Assembly: GCA_944358385.1 (NCBI GenBank)
Contig: CALVQW010000015.1
Location: 1-39,365 of the forward strand
DNA: 39,365 bases
DNA from: an uncultured Clostridia bacterium
GTDB taxonomy: Bacteria; Bacillota; Clostridia; Christensenellales; CAG-917
Reading direction: 5' to 3'
A program made the translations under genes and the position numbers. Below the pieces are notes generated by a model. The model worked only from the letters and a program-made list of their open reading frames with translations. It ran no database searches and was not told the origin of the DNA. Each line of letters begins with the position of its first letter. The first letter of the stretch is position 1. Positions 1 through 6,115 of this stretch are shown piece by piece.

Positions 1-947
1 ACCCAGTTTTCGGGCAGCGCGCCTGCCGCGCCGAGGTAGAGGAAATCCTCCGAGAAGGTGAGGTGGAACACGAGGAACATGATGACGGCAAATATCGGGA
101 TGCCCCATATGCGGTGCGTCAGCACTTTGTCCGCCTTGTCCGATTTGGTGAGTTTGACCGCCTCGCCGTTCTTGCGCACGAACGCCTTTGCGAAGTGTTT
201 GGAGATGTACTTATACCTCTCGTCGGCAACTATGGCTTCGAAGTCGTCTCCGAAGACGTCGTCTTTGATCTGCGTCTTATACTCCTCCACCAGCTTGTAC
301 GCCTCGGGATGCGCTTTGATCTCGATCTCGTCGCTCTCCACCAGCTTTATGGCGTGGAAGAGAGGATCTTTCACCCCGCCGCCGTAGAGGAGGGCTTTCA
401 CTTCACCGATCGCTCCCGCAAGTTTGGAGTTCCCCAGCACGCTCACCGCTTCGCGCCTTCTCTTGCTCGCGGCATACGCCCTGTCCATCAGCTCCTTGAT
501 GCCCTTACCTTTCAAGGCGGAGATCTCCACCACCGGGACGGCGAGTTCGTCCTCAAGTGCCTTCGCACTCACTTTGTCTCCCGCCTTCTCAACCGCGTCC
601 ATCATGTTGAGCGCCACCACCACCGGCACCTCGATCTCCATAAGCTGCGTGGTGAGATAAAGGTTGCGCTCCAAGTTGGTCGCATCCACGATGTTGATGA
701 CAAGGTCCGGCTTTTCATCAAGTATGTAGTTCCGCGCGATCACCTCTTCCGGAGTGTACGGCGAGAGGGAGTAGATGCCGGGAAGGTCCAGGATCTCGAT
801 GGGTTCGGCGCACTTTTTGTAGACGCCCTCCTTCTTGTCCACCGTGACGCCCGGCCAGTTGCCCACGTGCGCCGTAGAGCCTGTCAACGCGTTGAAAAGC
901 GTCGTTTTGCCGCAGTTCGGGTTGCCCGCAAGTGCGAATTTTATCAT
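1..947 (-). CDS. feoB: Ferrous iron transporter FeoB (N-terminal part; rest outside window)
   Basis: FeoB imports Fe2+ across the cytoplasmic membrane and couples a G-protein domain to a membrane core. The reading frame is open from 947 to the window edge, giving 315 residues. The GTPase motifs are in order near the N-terminus: GNPNCGKTT (G1), DLPGIYS (G3), NMMD (G4) and SALKGKG (G5). A helical spacer follows, then the first hydrophobic segment after THRIWGIP, as in complete FeoB proteins. The start ATG overlaps the stop of the upstream feoA (ATGA), which suggests translational coupling. FeoB is usually about 650-800 residues, so more than half lies outside the window. It is the last visible gene of the regulator-feoA-feoA-feoB operon. 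Identification is secure; completeness cannot be judged. Confidence 0.96.
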   Translation of the reverse strand, partial: MIKFALAGNPNCGKTTLFNALTGSTAHVGNWPGVTVDKKEGVYKKCAEPIEILDLPGIYSLSPYTPEEVIARNYILDEKPDLVINIVDATNLERNLYLTTQLMEIEVPVVVALNMMDAVEKAGDKVSAKALEDELAVPVVEISALKGKGIKELMDRAYAASKRRREAVSVLGNSKLAGAIGEVKALLYGGGVKDPLFHAIKLVESDEIEIKAHPEAYKLVEEYKTQIKDDVFGDDFEAIVADERYKYISKHFAKAFVRKNGEAVKLTKSDKADKVLTHRIWGIPIFAVIMFLVFHLTFSEDFLYLGAAGALPENW

Positions 948-1177
948 TCTTCCACCTCCGTGAGTACGCAAGCCGCCTCCGTCTTTCTCAGAGTCAGCTC
1001 ATAGCCCCTGAGCGTCACCTCGATGGGATCGCCGAGAGGAGCTTTCTTGCGCAGCATGACCTCCGCACCCGGAGTCACGCCCATGTCAAAGAGCCTGCGG
1101 CGGATCTTGCCCTCCCCGCTCACGCTCTTGATGACGCCCTTCTCTCCGACGGCGAAGCTGTCCAATGTTTTGACCAT
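944..1177 (-). CDS. feoA: FeoA domain protein (second of two)
   Basis: A 77-residue SH3-like FeoA protein, a small cytosolic partner of FeoB in ferrous iron uptake. Family marks are the glycine-rich start (KGVIKSVSGEG), then RRRLFDMGVTPGAEV and a closing strand with GYELTLRKTEA. The SD (AAGGAGG, 6-7 bases before ATG) is strong. It starts one base after the stop of the other feoA, and its own stop overlaps the feoB start. Two consecutive feoA genes before feoB are common in Clostridia. I see nothing odd in this copy. Confidence 0.93.
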   Translation of the reverse strand: MVKTLDSFAVGEKGVIKSVSGEGKIRRRLFDMGVTPGAEVMLRKKAPLGDPIEVTLRGYELTLRKTEAACVLTEVEE

Positions 1178-1178
1178 A

Positions 1179-1403
1179 TCAAGCCTCCTTGACCGCGACG
1201 AATATCCTCGTCGCCATATCTCTGTCGAGCGCGAGCCTGCCCTCTTTGACGCGGACGATCACGCTGCCGCCGCTCACGGACAGGACTTCCAGCTCGCTGT
1301 TTACGCTGATACCCAGATTTTCCAGGTGTCTTTTGATCTTCTCGTCCAAATGCATACGCACCACTCTGAGGGGTACGTTGCAGGGTGCGAACACCAATGG
1401 CAT
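1179..1403 (-). CDS. feoA: FeoA domain protein (first of two)
   Basis: A 74-residue FeoA-type protein. It begins MPLVFAPCNVPLRVVRM, continues with KRHLENLGISVNSELEVL (the FeoA 'L..LGI..G..v.vl' pattern) and ends in a strand with RLALDRDMATRIFV, which matches the FeoA C-terminal 'lal....a..i.v' strand. It has a good SD (AAGGAG about 9 bases upstream) and begins one base after the regulator stop, so it is clearly in the operon. It differs markedly from the second FeoA. In tandem FeoA systems the two copies usually diverge, and their separate roles are not well understood. Confidence 0.9.
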   Translation of the reverse strand: MPLVFAPCNVPLRVVRMHLDEKIKRHLENLGISVNSELEVLSVSGGSVIVRVKEGRLALDRDMATRIFVAVKEA

Positions 1404-1404
1404 A

Positions 1405-1776
1405 TTATTCTCTCTCCTTCGCGCAATACGACCGCGCGATCCTTTTCACCGTATCTTCTTTGAGCGCGCCCAGCACCGCCAGCGTCTCCCTGTCCGCACG
1501 CGCCTCGGAAAGTCCGAGTTTCGCTCTGAACACGGAGTTCAACAACTCGCGTACGGGAGCGTAATCCTCCGCGACGCCGCGTCCCTTTTCGGTGAGGTGC
1601 AGCCTGCTGCCCTCTCCTCGCGCCGCCCAGCCGCCTTCCGCCAGCCTGTCCGCCGCTTTGCATACGCTCGCCCGCGCCACTCCCAGCCTCTGCGCCACGT
1701 CCGCCGAACGCACGCTCCCCTTCTCACTTTCCAGAGAGGCGATCACCAATATGTAACCGAGCAGAGATGAAGTCAT
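1405..1776 (-). CDS. DtxR/MntR-like winged-helix regulator of the feo operon
   Basis: A 123-residue protein with the DtxR-family N-terminal winged helix: a leading helix (LLGYILVIASL), helix-turn-helix (VRSADVAQRLGVARASVCKAADRL), wing (GSRLHLTEKGRGVA) and the start of a dimerisation helix (RELLNSVF). Its place at the head of a feo operon fits a metal-responsive repressor. Aligned by eye with MntR, the metal ligands are missing: the N-terminal Asp/Glu pair, the His of the 'RHELL' stretch (here PVRELL) and the E..EH cluster (here LAVLGALKEDT). It may sense something else or need a partner. Start: ATG 1776 is preceded by GAGG at 5 bases. The frame is open 77 codons further upstream, but that part translates a palindromic repeat and lacks an SD, so I reject it. 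Confidence 0.75.
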   Translation of the reverse strand: MTSSLLGYILVIASLESEKGSVRSADVAQRLGVARASVCKAADRLAEGGWAARGEGSRLHLTEKGRGVAEDYAPVRELLNSVFRAKLGLSEARADRETLAVLGALKEDTVKRIARSYCAKERE

Positions 1777-1789
1777 TGCCGCCTCGTCC

Positions 1790-2003
1790 GTTCGCCTTTG
1801 CGAACTCATCGCCGCACCAAGTGTCCTCTTTACGCTTCCCGCCCACCGCCTTACGACAGAACGCGGATGAAACGCGGCGCGTTCGCCATTGCGAACATAT
1901 GCACGTTGTTTTGAGCGCATGACGCCTCTCCTGCGGCTCATCCTTCCGCTTTGCGGAGAAAACCCGCCGTTTGCGCCCTCCCGGCTTGTTCGCCATTGCG
2001 AAC
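1790..2003. repeat. Three copies of a 16-bp palindrome in the feo leader
   Basis: GTTCGCCATTGCGAAC occurs at 1881-1896 and 1988-2003, and GTTCGCCTTTGCGAAC at 1790-1805. Each has 6-bp inverted arms around a 4-base centre. The first and last copies share the flanking ACTCATC, and a weaker relative (TCCGCTTTGCGGA) lies at 1945-1957. All sit between the feo promoter and the regulator start, so they would be transcribed as hairpins. The stretch looks like a dispersed palindromic element rather than coding sequence. Confidence 0.7.
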
Positions 2004-2045
2004 TCATCCGCCGAGAAAAAAGCGTCCCGCGCTCTTTACACCCGA

Positions 2046-2075
2046 ATTATATGCCGCCCCTCTCCCCTTTGTCAA
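2046..2075 (-). promoter_or_regulatory. Sigma-A-type promoter of the feo operon
   Basis: On the minus strand the -35 is TTGACA (2075-2070) and the -10 is TATAAT (2051-2046), separated by 18 bases. Both hexamers match the consensus exactly. Transcription would start near 2039, leaving a leader of about 263 bases before the regulator ATG at 1776. Confidence 0.85.
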
Positions 2076-2077
2076 CA

Positions 2078-2095
2078 AGTTAGCATAAACTAACT
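2078..2095. promoter_or_regulatory. Palindromic operator candidate beside the feo -35
   Basis: AGTTAGCATAAACTAACT is a dyad with perfect 6-bp arms and a 6-base centre. It ends two bases upstream of the -35. The TTAG..CTAA arrangement resembles the half-sites of DtxR/IdeR iron boxes. I infer that it is the binding site of the operon's own DtxR-like regulator; no other copy is obvious in the window. Confidence 0.65.
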
Positions 2096-2274
2096 CCCCG
2101 CAATTTTACCGCATAAGCACATGAACGATCCCCCGTGCAAGATTGCCATCGCAGACAAATCGTCTGCTCCTGATTTTCAATATCGTTGCGGCAACATTCG
2201 CGCGTTTCTTTCAATGCTCGCGAGATAGCACCATCCGGTCTTTTTATATTCGCGCGTGCGCGCACGGCACAGTG

Positions 2275-2320
2275 CCGGTGGAGCACGCGGAGCGTGCGCC
2301 CCCGTTCGGCACTCGCAAAA
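2275..2320. repeat. 46-bp direct repeat, copy 1
   Basis: This begins CCGGTGGAGCACGCGGAGCG and ends GGCACTCGCAAAA. It matches the copy at 2403-2448 at all but two positions and contains the inverted arms GCACGC/GCGTGC. It is non-coding and probably a small dispersed element. Confidence 0.75.
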
Positions 2321-2402
2321 ACGCCTTGCGCCGAGGGTGCAGTTCGGCCCTCTTTATTTTGCCCGCGCGCATGTGAGCGCGGCGCGGGGTTGGGATGTTT
2401 GT

Positions 2403-2448
2403 CCGGTGGAGCACGCGGGGCGTGCGCCCCCGTTCAGCACTCGCAAAA
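2403..2448. repeat. 46-bp direct repeat, copy 2
   Basis: Second copy, 128 bases downstream of the first. It differs by A to G in the loop of the GCACGC/GCGTGC hairpin and by G to A near the end. The sequence between the copies shows no further similarity. Confidence 0.75.
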
Positions 2449-2471
2449 GCAGCCGTGCTATGCACAGCCTC

Positions 2472-2530
2472 TTTTTCATTTGCACACACTGTTCTGCGCG
2501 GTGGCGCCGACAGTGTGCACAAATGAAAAA
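2472..2530. repeat. Long imperfect hairpin beside the tRNA terminator
   Basis: The arms at 2472-2492 and 2510-2530 (21 bases each) are inverted repeats with two mismatches; the central part reads CACACTGT/ACAGTGTG. The loop is 17 bases. The right arm includes the run of A that serves as the U-tract of the tRNA terminator on the minus strand, so this may be a second, backup terminator. Confidence 0.6.
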
Positions 2531-2548
2531 CAGCCCCTTGCGGGGCTG
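2526..2548 (-). terminator. Intrinsic terminator of tRNA-Leu
   Basis: On the minus strand the stem CAGCCCC/GGGGCTG closes a GCAA tetraloop and is followed by TTTTTC. It lies 11 bases after the tRNA 3' end. Confidence 0.9.
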
Positions 2549-2559
2549 CTTTTGCTCGT

Positions 2560-2646
2560 TGGTGCCGGTGGTCGGACTCGAACCGACACGGATTTTACTC
2601 CACAGGATTTTGAGTCCAGCGCGTCTGCCAGTTTCACCACACCGGC
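2560..2646 (-). tRNA. tRNA-Leu, anticodon CAA
   Basis: An 87-base class II tRNA with the CCA end encoded. The 7-bp acceptor stem is GCCGGTG/CACCGGC. The D-arm is GTG..GAC. The anticodon loop CTCAAAA carries anticodon CAA at 2612-2610, which reads UUG leucine codons. The variable arm is long (GGA..TCC stem), and the T-arm is GTCGG-TTCGAGT-CCGAC. The layout matches E. coli tRNA-Leu(CAA) by eye. One oddity is the anticodon stem CTGGA/TCCTG, which has a U-U mismatch at pair 28-42 where a Watson-Crick pair is usual. Promoter and terminator flank it closely, so it is a single-gene unit. Confidence 0.95.
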
Positions 2647-2655
2647 GCAGATAAC

Positions 2656-2684
2656 AATATATCACAGCGTGGACGAGTTGACAA
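2656..2684 (-). promoter_or_regulatory. Promoter of tRNA-Leu
   Basis: On the minus strand TTGTCA (2684-2679), a 17-base spacer and TATATT (2661-2656). The predicted start near 2649 leaves only about three bases of 5' leader before the mature tRNA, which is short but possible. Confidence 0.7.
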
Positions 2685-3002
2685 GTGTTTTGCGCTCGTC
2701 CGCTCGCGCGCGTTCCTTACTTTCATTTCACGGGGATCAAAAGGGGCTTTCACGGGGAGAGAAAAACGGCATTCGGGCGGGATTGTTCACTCGTGCGCGC
2801 GCATTCGGTATTGACAACGCGCGTGCGCGAGGGTAAAATGGGCATATAGGGGGGAAGGGGCGGCTGAATGCCGCTCTTGTGTTTTTCGGTTTTCCGTGCA
2901 CTCCCCTATGCCATCGGCAAATTCCGGGCGCAAAAAGCGCCGGAAAATATTGCTCAAGGTCGGTCGGCATCGCTCGTTCCGACATCTGATAAGCGAGGGA
3001 AA
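2685..3002. other. Intergenic region upstream of the transporter pair
   Basis: Contains the transporter promoter and its roughly 155-base leader. Reading frames across the leader are open but have no SD before the ATG at 3003. I see no riboswitch or attenuator fold. Confidence 0.5.
2811..2839 (+). promoter_or_regulatory. Promoter of the tandem transporter operon
   Basis: TTGACA (2811-2816), a 17-base spacer and TAAAAT (2834-2839). The -35 is consensus and the -10 differs at one position. Transcription should begin near 2846. Confidence 0.8.
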
Positions 3003-4439
3003 ATGACACGCGAAAATTCCGTTTCTTCCACGGCGACCAAGACGACTCCACTCGGCGGCAAAGTATGGTTTTGTCTCCTCTTTTTCGGGCTTATCGGGCA
3101 GATAGCGTGGATCGTCGAAAACATGTATTTCGCCAAGTTCATGCAGGACGAATTTGTGGACGAGGCATGGGCGACCACTCTCATGGTGGCACTCTCGGCT
3201 ATCTTCGCAACGGCTGCCACGGTGGTGATGGGAGCCATCTGCGACAAGACGGGCAAACGCTCCGTCTACGTGTCGTGGGGGTTCATCCTGTGGGGGCTGA
3301 CCATAATGGTGTTCGCACTCTTTCCCATCGACTACTCTCCCGAACAGCTCGGCGGGCTGGTGGCGGGCATAATCATTATGGACTGCGTGATGTCGTGGGT
3401 GGGATCGTCCGCAAACGACGCTGCATTCAACACCTGGCTCACGGACATGACGGACACCACCAACCGCGGCAAGACGGACACCGTGCTCTCGATGATGCCG
3501 GTGTTTGCGATGGTGGTGGTCTTTATCGGGCTGGACAGCCTGACGGCGAAAGGCACGGAAAAGTGGTGGCTCTTTTTCGTGATCCTGGGCGCGATACCGA
3601 TAGTCAGCGGCATACTCGGGCTTTTCGTCCTGAAAGACAAGCCCGGTCTCCCCAAAAACACCAACCCGAACTTCGGCAAGGAACTCATCTACGGCTTCCG
3701 CCCCTCCGTCATCAAGAAGAACAAGATGCTCTACATCGCTCTGGCAGGCTCCGGCATCGCAGGCGCGAGCATGCAGGTGTACATGTCGTACCTCATAAAT
3801 TTCGTGGAGCGTACGCTCGGCATGTGGGACTATGTAATGCCGCTCGCGGTCATCATAGTATGCTCCGCTGTGCTGGCGGGGTTGCTCGGCTTTTTGATGG
3901 ACAAATTCGGCAGGAAACACTTCTTCATCCCGCTGGTGGCGGCAGCCGTCATAGGGACGCTGGGCATATATCTCTTGAAATTCCTCGGCACATCGGACAC
4001 GGCGGCACTGCTCGGGATGCTCATCCCCGTTGGCATAGTGACGATGACGGCGGAGCTTTCGGTGAGCGGGCTTTTCGTCTCCTCCTTCCGCGACTACATC
4101 CCGAAGGGGAAAGAGGGTTGCTTCCAAGGCATAAGGATGTTCCTTTTCGTGCTGCTCCCGATGATCATAGGTCCCGCGATAGGGAACGCCATCATAGACC
4201 GCTACGGGTGGTACACCTTCTCCGAAGCCATGGGAGAGGACATCCTGAACTACCCTTACGAGATGTTCTTGGGCGCGGCGATCGTGGCTGTGTTCACCCT
4301 GATCCCCGCCATCATCGTGCGCAGCAAAGACGCCGAGACGAGGGCGCGCCTGCTTGCCGAGCGTGACGCCGAAAAGGCAGAGACGACGGACTGCAAGATG
4401 ACCGAAAACGAAGTTGAAAGCGACGTTTCCGCACAATAA
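3003..4439 (+). CDS. Major facilitator transporter, copy 1 of a tandem pair
   Basis: A 478-residue polytopic membrane protein with about 12 hydrophobic segments. The two half-molecule MFS loop motifs are visible: GAICDKTGKR after segment 2 and GFLMDKFGRK after segment 8. It opens with TPLGGKVWFCLLFFGLIGQ and contains VENMYFAKF and NTWLTDMTDTTNRGK. The look is that of the sugar/cation symporter-like branch (GPH/SLC45-type) rather than drug exporters, but the substrate cannot be read from sequence. Start ATG 3003 has GAGGG just upstream; an upstream in-frame ATG at 2868 has no SD and would add a non-membrane-like leader. The C-terminal tail is charged and cytoplasmic. The paralogue follows 98 bases later on the same transcript. 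Confidence 0.85.
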   Translation: MTRENSVSSTATKTTPLGGKVWFCLLFFGLIGQIAWIVENMYFAKFMQDEFVDEAWATTLMVALSAIFATAATVVMGAICDKTGKRSVYVSWGFILWGLTIMVFALFPIDYSPEQLGGLVAGIIIMDCVMSWVGSSANDAAFNTWLTDMTDTTNRGKTDTVLSMMPVFAMVVVFIGLDSLTAKGTEKWWLFFVILGAIPIVSGILGLFVLKDKPGLPKNTNPNFGKELIYGFRPSVIKKNKMLYIALAGSGIAGASMQVYMSYLINFVERTLGMWDYVMPLAVIIVCSAVLAGLLGFLMDKFGRKHFFIPLVAAAVIGTLGIYLLKFLGTSDTAALLGMLIPVGIVTMTAELSVSGLFVSSFRDYIPKGKEGCFQGIRMFLFVLLPMIIGPAIGNAIIDRYGWYTFSEAMGEDILNYPYEMFLGAAIVAVFTLIPAIIVRSKDAETRARLLAERDAEKAETTDCKMTENEVESDVSAQ

Positions 4440-4537
4440 ACGCGGGATCAAACGATAAAGAGCAAAACAACAAGCGGCACGATCAACGCGGCGCGCCACG
4501 TGCGCGGAGCGGGAGAGTGCCGGAAACGAGGTGAATT

Positions 4538-6016
4538 ATGAGCAACGTTACGGCACCTGCGGCGGGCACCAAGTCCACGCCGCTGGGCAAAAAGATCTGG
4601 GCGTGCGCCATCACGTTCGGACTCATCGGGCAGATCGCCTGGGTGGTGGAGAACATGTTTTTCGCCAAGTTCGGGCAGGACTTGTTCGACACGCGCGGGG
4701 AGCTGTATTTCACGGTCACGACGCTCATGGTCATACTCTCCGCGGTCACCGCGACGGTGACGACCATCTTCGCGGGCGGACTCATCGACAAGACGGGCAA
4801 GCGCAAACCCTTCATCACGGTGGGCTATCTGTTGTGGGGCGTGACGATCATGCTCTTCGCCGCCATCCCCATCGACTTTTCGGACGACAGCAGCTGGGGG
4901 ATAATCGCCGCGCTCGTCGTGCTGGACTGCGTGATGACGTTCTTCGGCTCCACCGCAAACGACGCGGCGTTCAACACTTGGGTGGCGGACGTCACCGACG
5001 TCACCAACCGCGGCAAAGTGAATACCATCCTTTCGGTCATGCCCGTTATAGCGACGGTGCTCGTGTTCGGCATCGGCATGCTCACCTACGACAACGGCGC
5101 CACCTACGTCAACGACCTCGGCGAAACGGTGAAAGTCGCCATAGCCGACCGCGATGATCTGCTCATCAAACTCTTCTTCATCATCATGGGCATCTTCCCG
5201 ATGGTGGGCAGCGTGCTTTCCGCCTTCATGATGAAGGACTCCCCTCACATCGTCAAGAACTCCAATCCCAACTACTTCAAGGAGACCTTCTACGGTTTCC
5301 GTCCCTCCGTCATCAAAAGCAACAAGATGATGTATGTCACTTTGGGGACGGTGTGCCTGCTCGGCATCGCGCAGCAGATCTTCATGTCCTACCTCATCAA
5401 CTTCATCCAGAATACGCTGGGCATAAACGACTACATCATTCCTCTCGCCGTCATCATCGTGGTGGGCGCGATAATCACCGGGGTGCTTGGCGCGCTCTTT
5501 GACAAATTCGGCAGGAAAAATTTCTACTTCCCCCTGCTTGCGATACTCGTCGCGGGAGCTATCGTCGTCTATTGCATGGAGTTCATGGACAGCTCGGCAC
5601 ACCGCCCCATCCTCATAGTGGGCGGCTCCATACTTCTCGGCGCGATACTCGCGCTTGGCGGCGCGCTGACCGCGTCCTTCCAGGACTATATCCCGAAGGG
5701 AGCGGAGGGAAGGTTCCAGGGCGTGAGGATGTGCTTCACCGTGCTCATCCCCATGGCACTCGGCATAGGCATCGCACAGGCGGTGGGCGTCAACTCTCTG
5801 GACGCGCACAGCGACGGACAGATGCAGCCGCCTTTCGAGCTCTTCCTTGCCGCAGGCATAGTCGCCGCGATCGCCGCCATCCCCCTCATCTGGGTGGTGA
5901 AAGACTCCGACAGGCTGCGCGCCGAACTGATGCGCAGAAAAGACGCGGAGACCACCGCGGCGGAAGACGGAGAAGCCGTCCTGCCGGAGCAAACAGAGGA
6001 TACGGCGGAGCAATGA
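4538..6016 (+). CDS. Major facilitator transporter, copy 2 of a tandem pair
   Basis: A 492-residue paralogue of the preceding gene with the same segment order and motifs: AGGLIDKTGKR, GALFDKFGRK, VENMFFAKFGQD and NTWVADVTDVTNRGK. It differs by an extra hydrophilic loop around YDNGATYVNDLGETVK in the middle of the N-half and by a different acidic tail ending EQTEDTAEQ. The SD is GAGGTG 5-6 bases before ATG. The conserved TP-LG-K start and near-identical loop signatures point to an old tandem duplication. The two may carry different substrates or pair with each other; neither can be decided here. Transcription ends at the hairpin at 6053-6082. Confidence 0.85.
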   Translation: MSNVTAPAAGTKSTPLGKKIWACAITFGLIGQIAWVVENMFFAKFGQDLFDTRGELYFTVTTLMVILSAVTATVTTIFAGGLIDKTGKRKPFITVGYLLWGVTIMLFAAIPIDFSDDSSWGIIAALVVLDCVMTFFGSTANDAAFNTWVADVTDVTNRGKVNTILSVMPVIATVLVFGIGMLTYDNGATYVNDLGETVKVAIADRDDLLIKLFFIIMGIFPMVGSVLSAFMMKDSPHIVKNSNPNYFKETFYGFRPSVIKSNKMMYVTLGTVCLLGIAQQIFMSYLINFIQNTLGINDYIIPLAVIIVVGAIITGVLGALFDKFGRKNFYFPLLAILVAGAIVVYCMEFMDSSAHRPILIVGGSILLGAILALGGALTASFQDYIPKGAEGRFQGVRMCFTVLIPMALGIGIAQAVGVNSLDAHSDGQMQPPFELFLAAGIVAAIAAIPLIWVVKDSDRLRAELMRRKDAETTAAEDGEAVLPEQTEDTAEQ

Positions 6017-6052
6017 GCGCGGCACAACGCCCGCGTCCGTGCGGCAGACAGA

Positions 6053-6082
6053 AAAAGACGTCCCCGTAAGAGGACGTCTTTT
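6053..6082. terminator. Bidirectional terminator between convergent genes
   Basis: The stem AAAAGACGTCC (6053-6063) / GGACGTCTTTT (6072-6082) has an 8-base loop and an A-run on one side and a T-run on the other. It can end the transporter transcript (plus) and the M28-like gene (minus). Confidence 0.85.
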
Positions 6083-6115
6083 GTTTCCGCGCCGCGGTCT
6101 ATCGCCGCAGGACGG

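Larger units (their letters stand above)
2096..2525. other. Gene-free stretch between feo promoter and tRNA-Leu
   Basis: Open frames cross this stretch, but none has an SD or a recognisable protein. It contains short GC-rich palindromes (for example GTGCGCGCAC near 2256), a 46-bp direct repeat and a large hairpin that runs into the tRNA terminator. No promoter is evident apart from the feo promoter at its left end. Confidence 0.6.

Noticed and set aside
1777..2007. N-terminal extension of the DtxR-like regulator by 77 codons
   Set aside because: The frame is open, but it translates the palindromic repeats, is Arg/Ser-rich, has no SD at 2007 and does not fit the family.
2186..2836. Long open frame crossing the tRNA region
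   Set aside because: It runs antisense through tRNA-Leu and the repeats, lacks an SD and has the composition of a GC-rich shadow frame.
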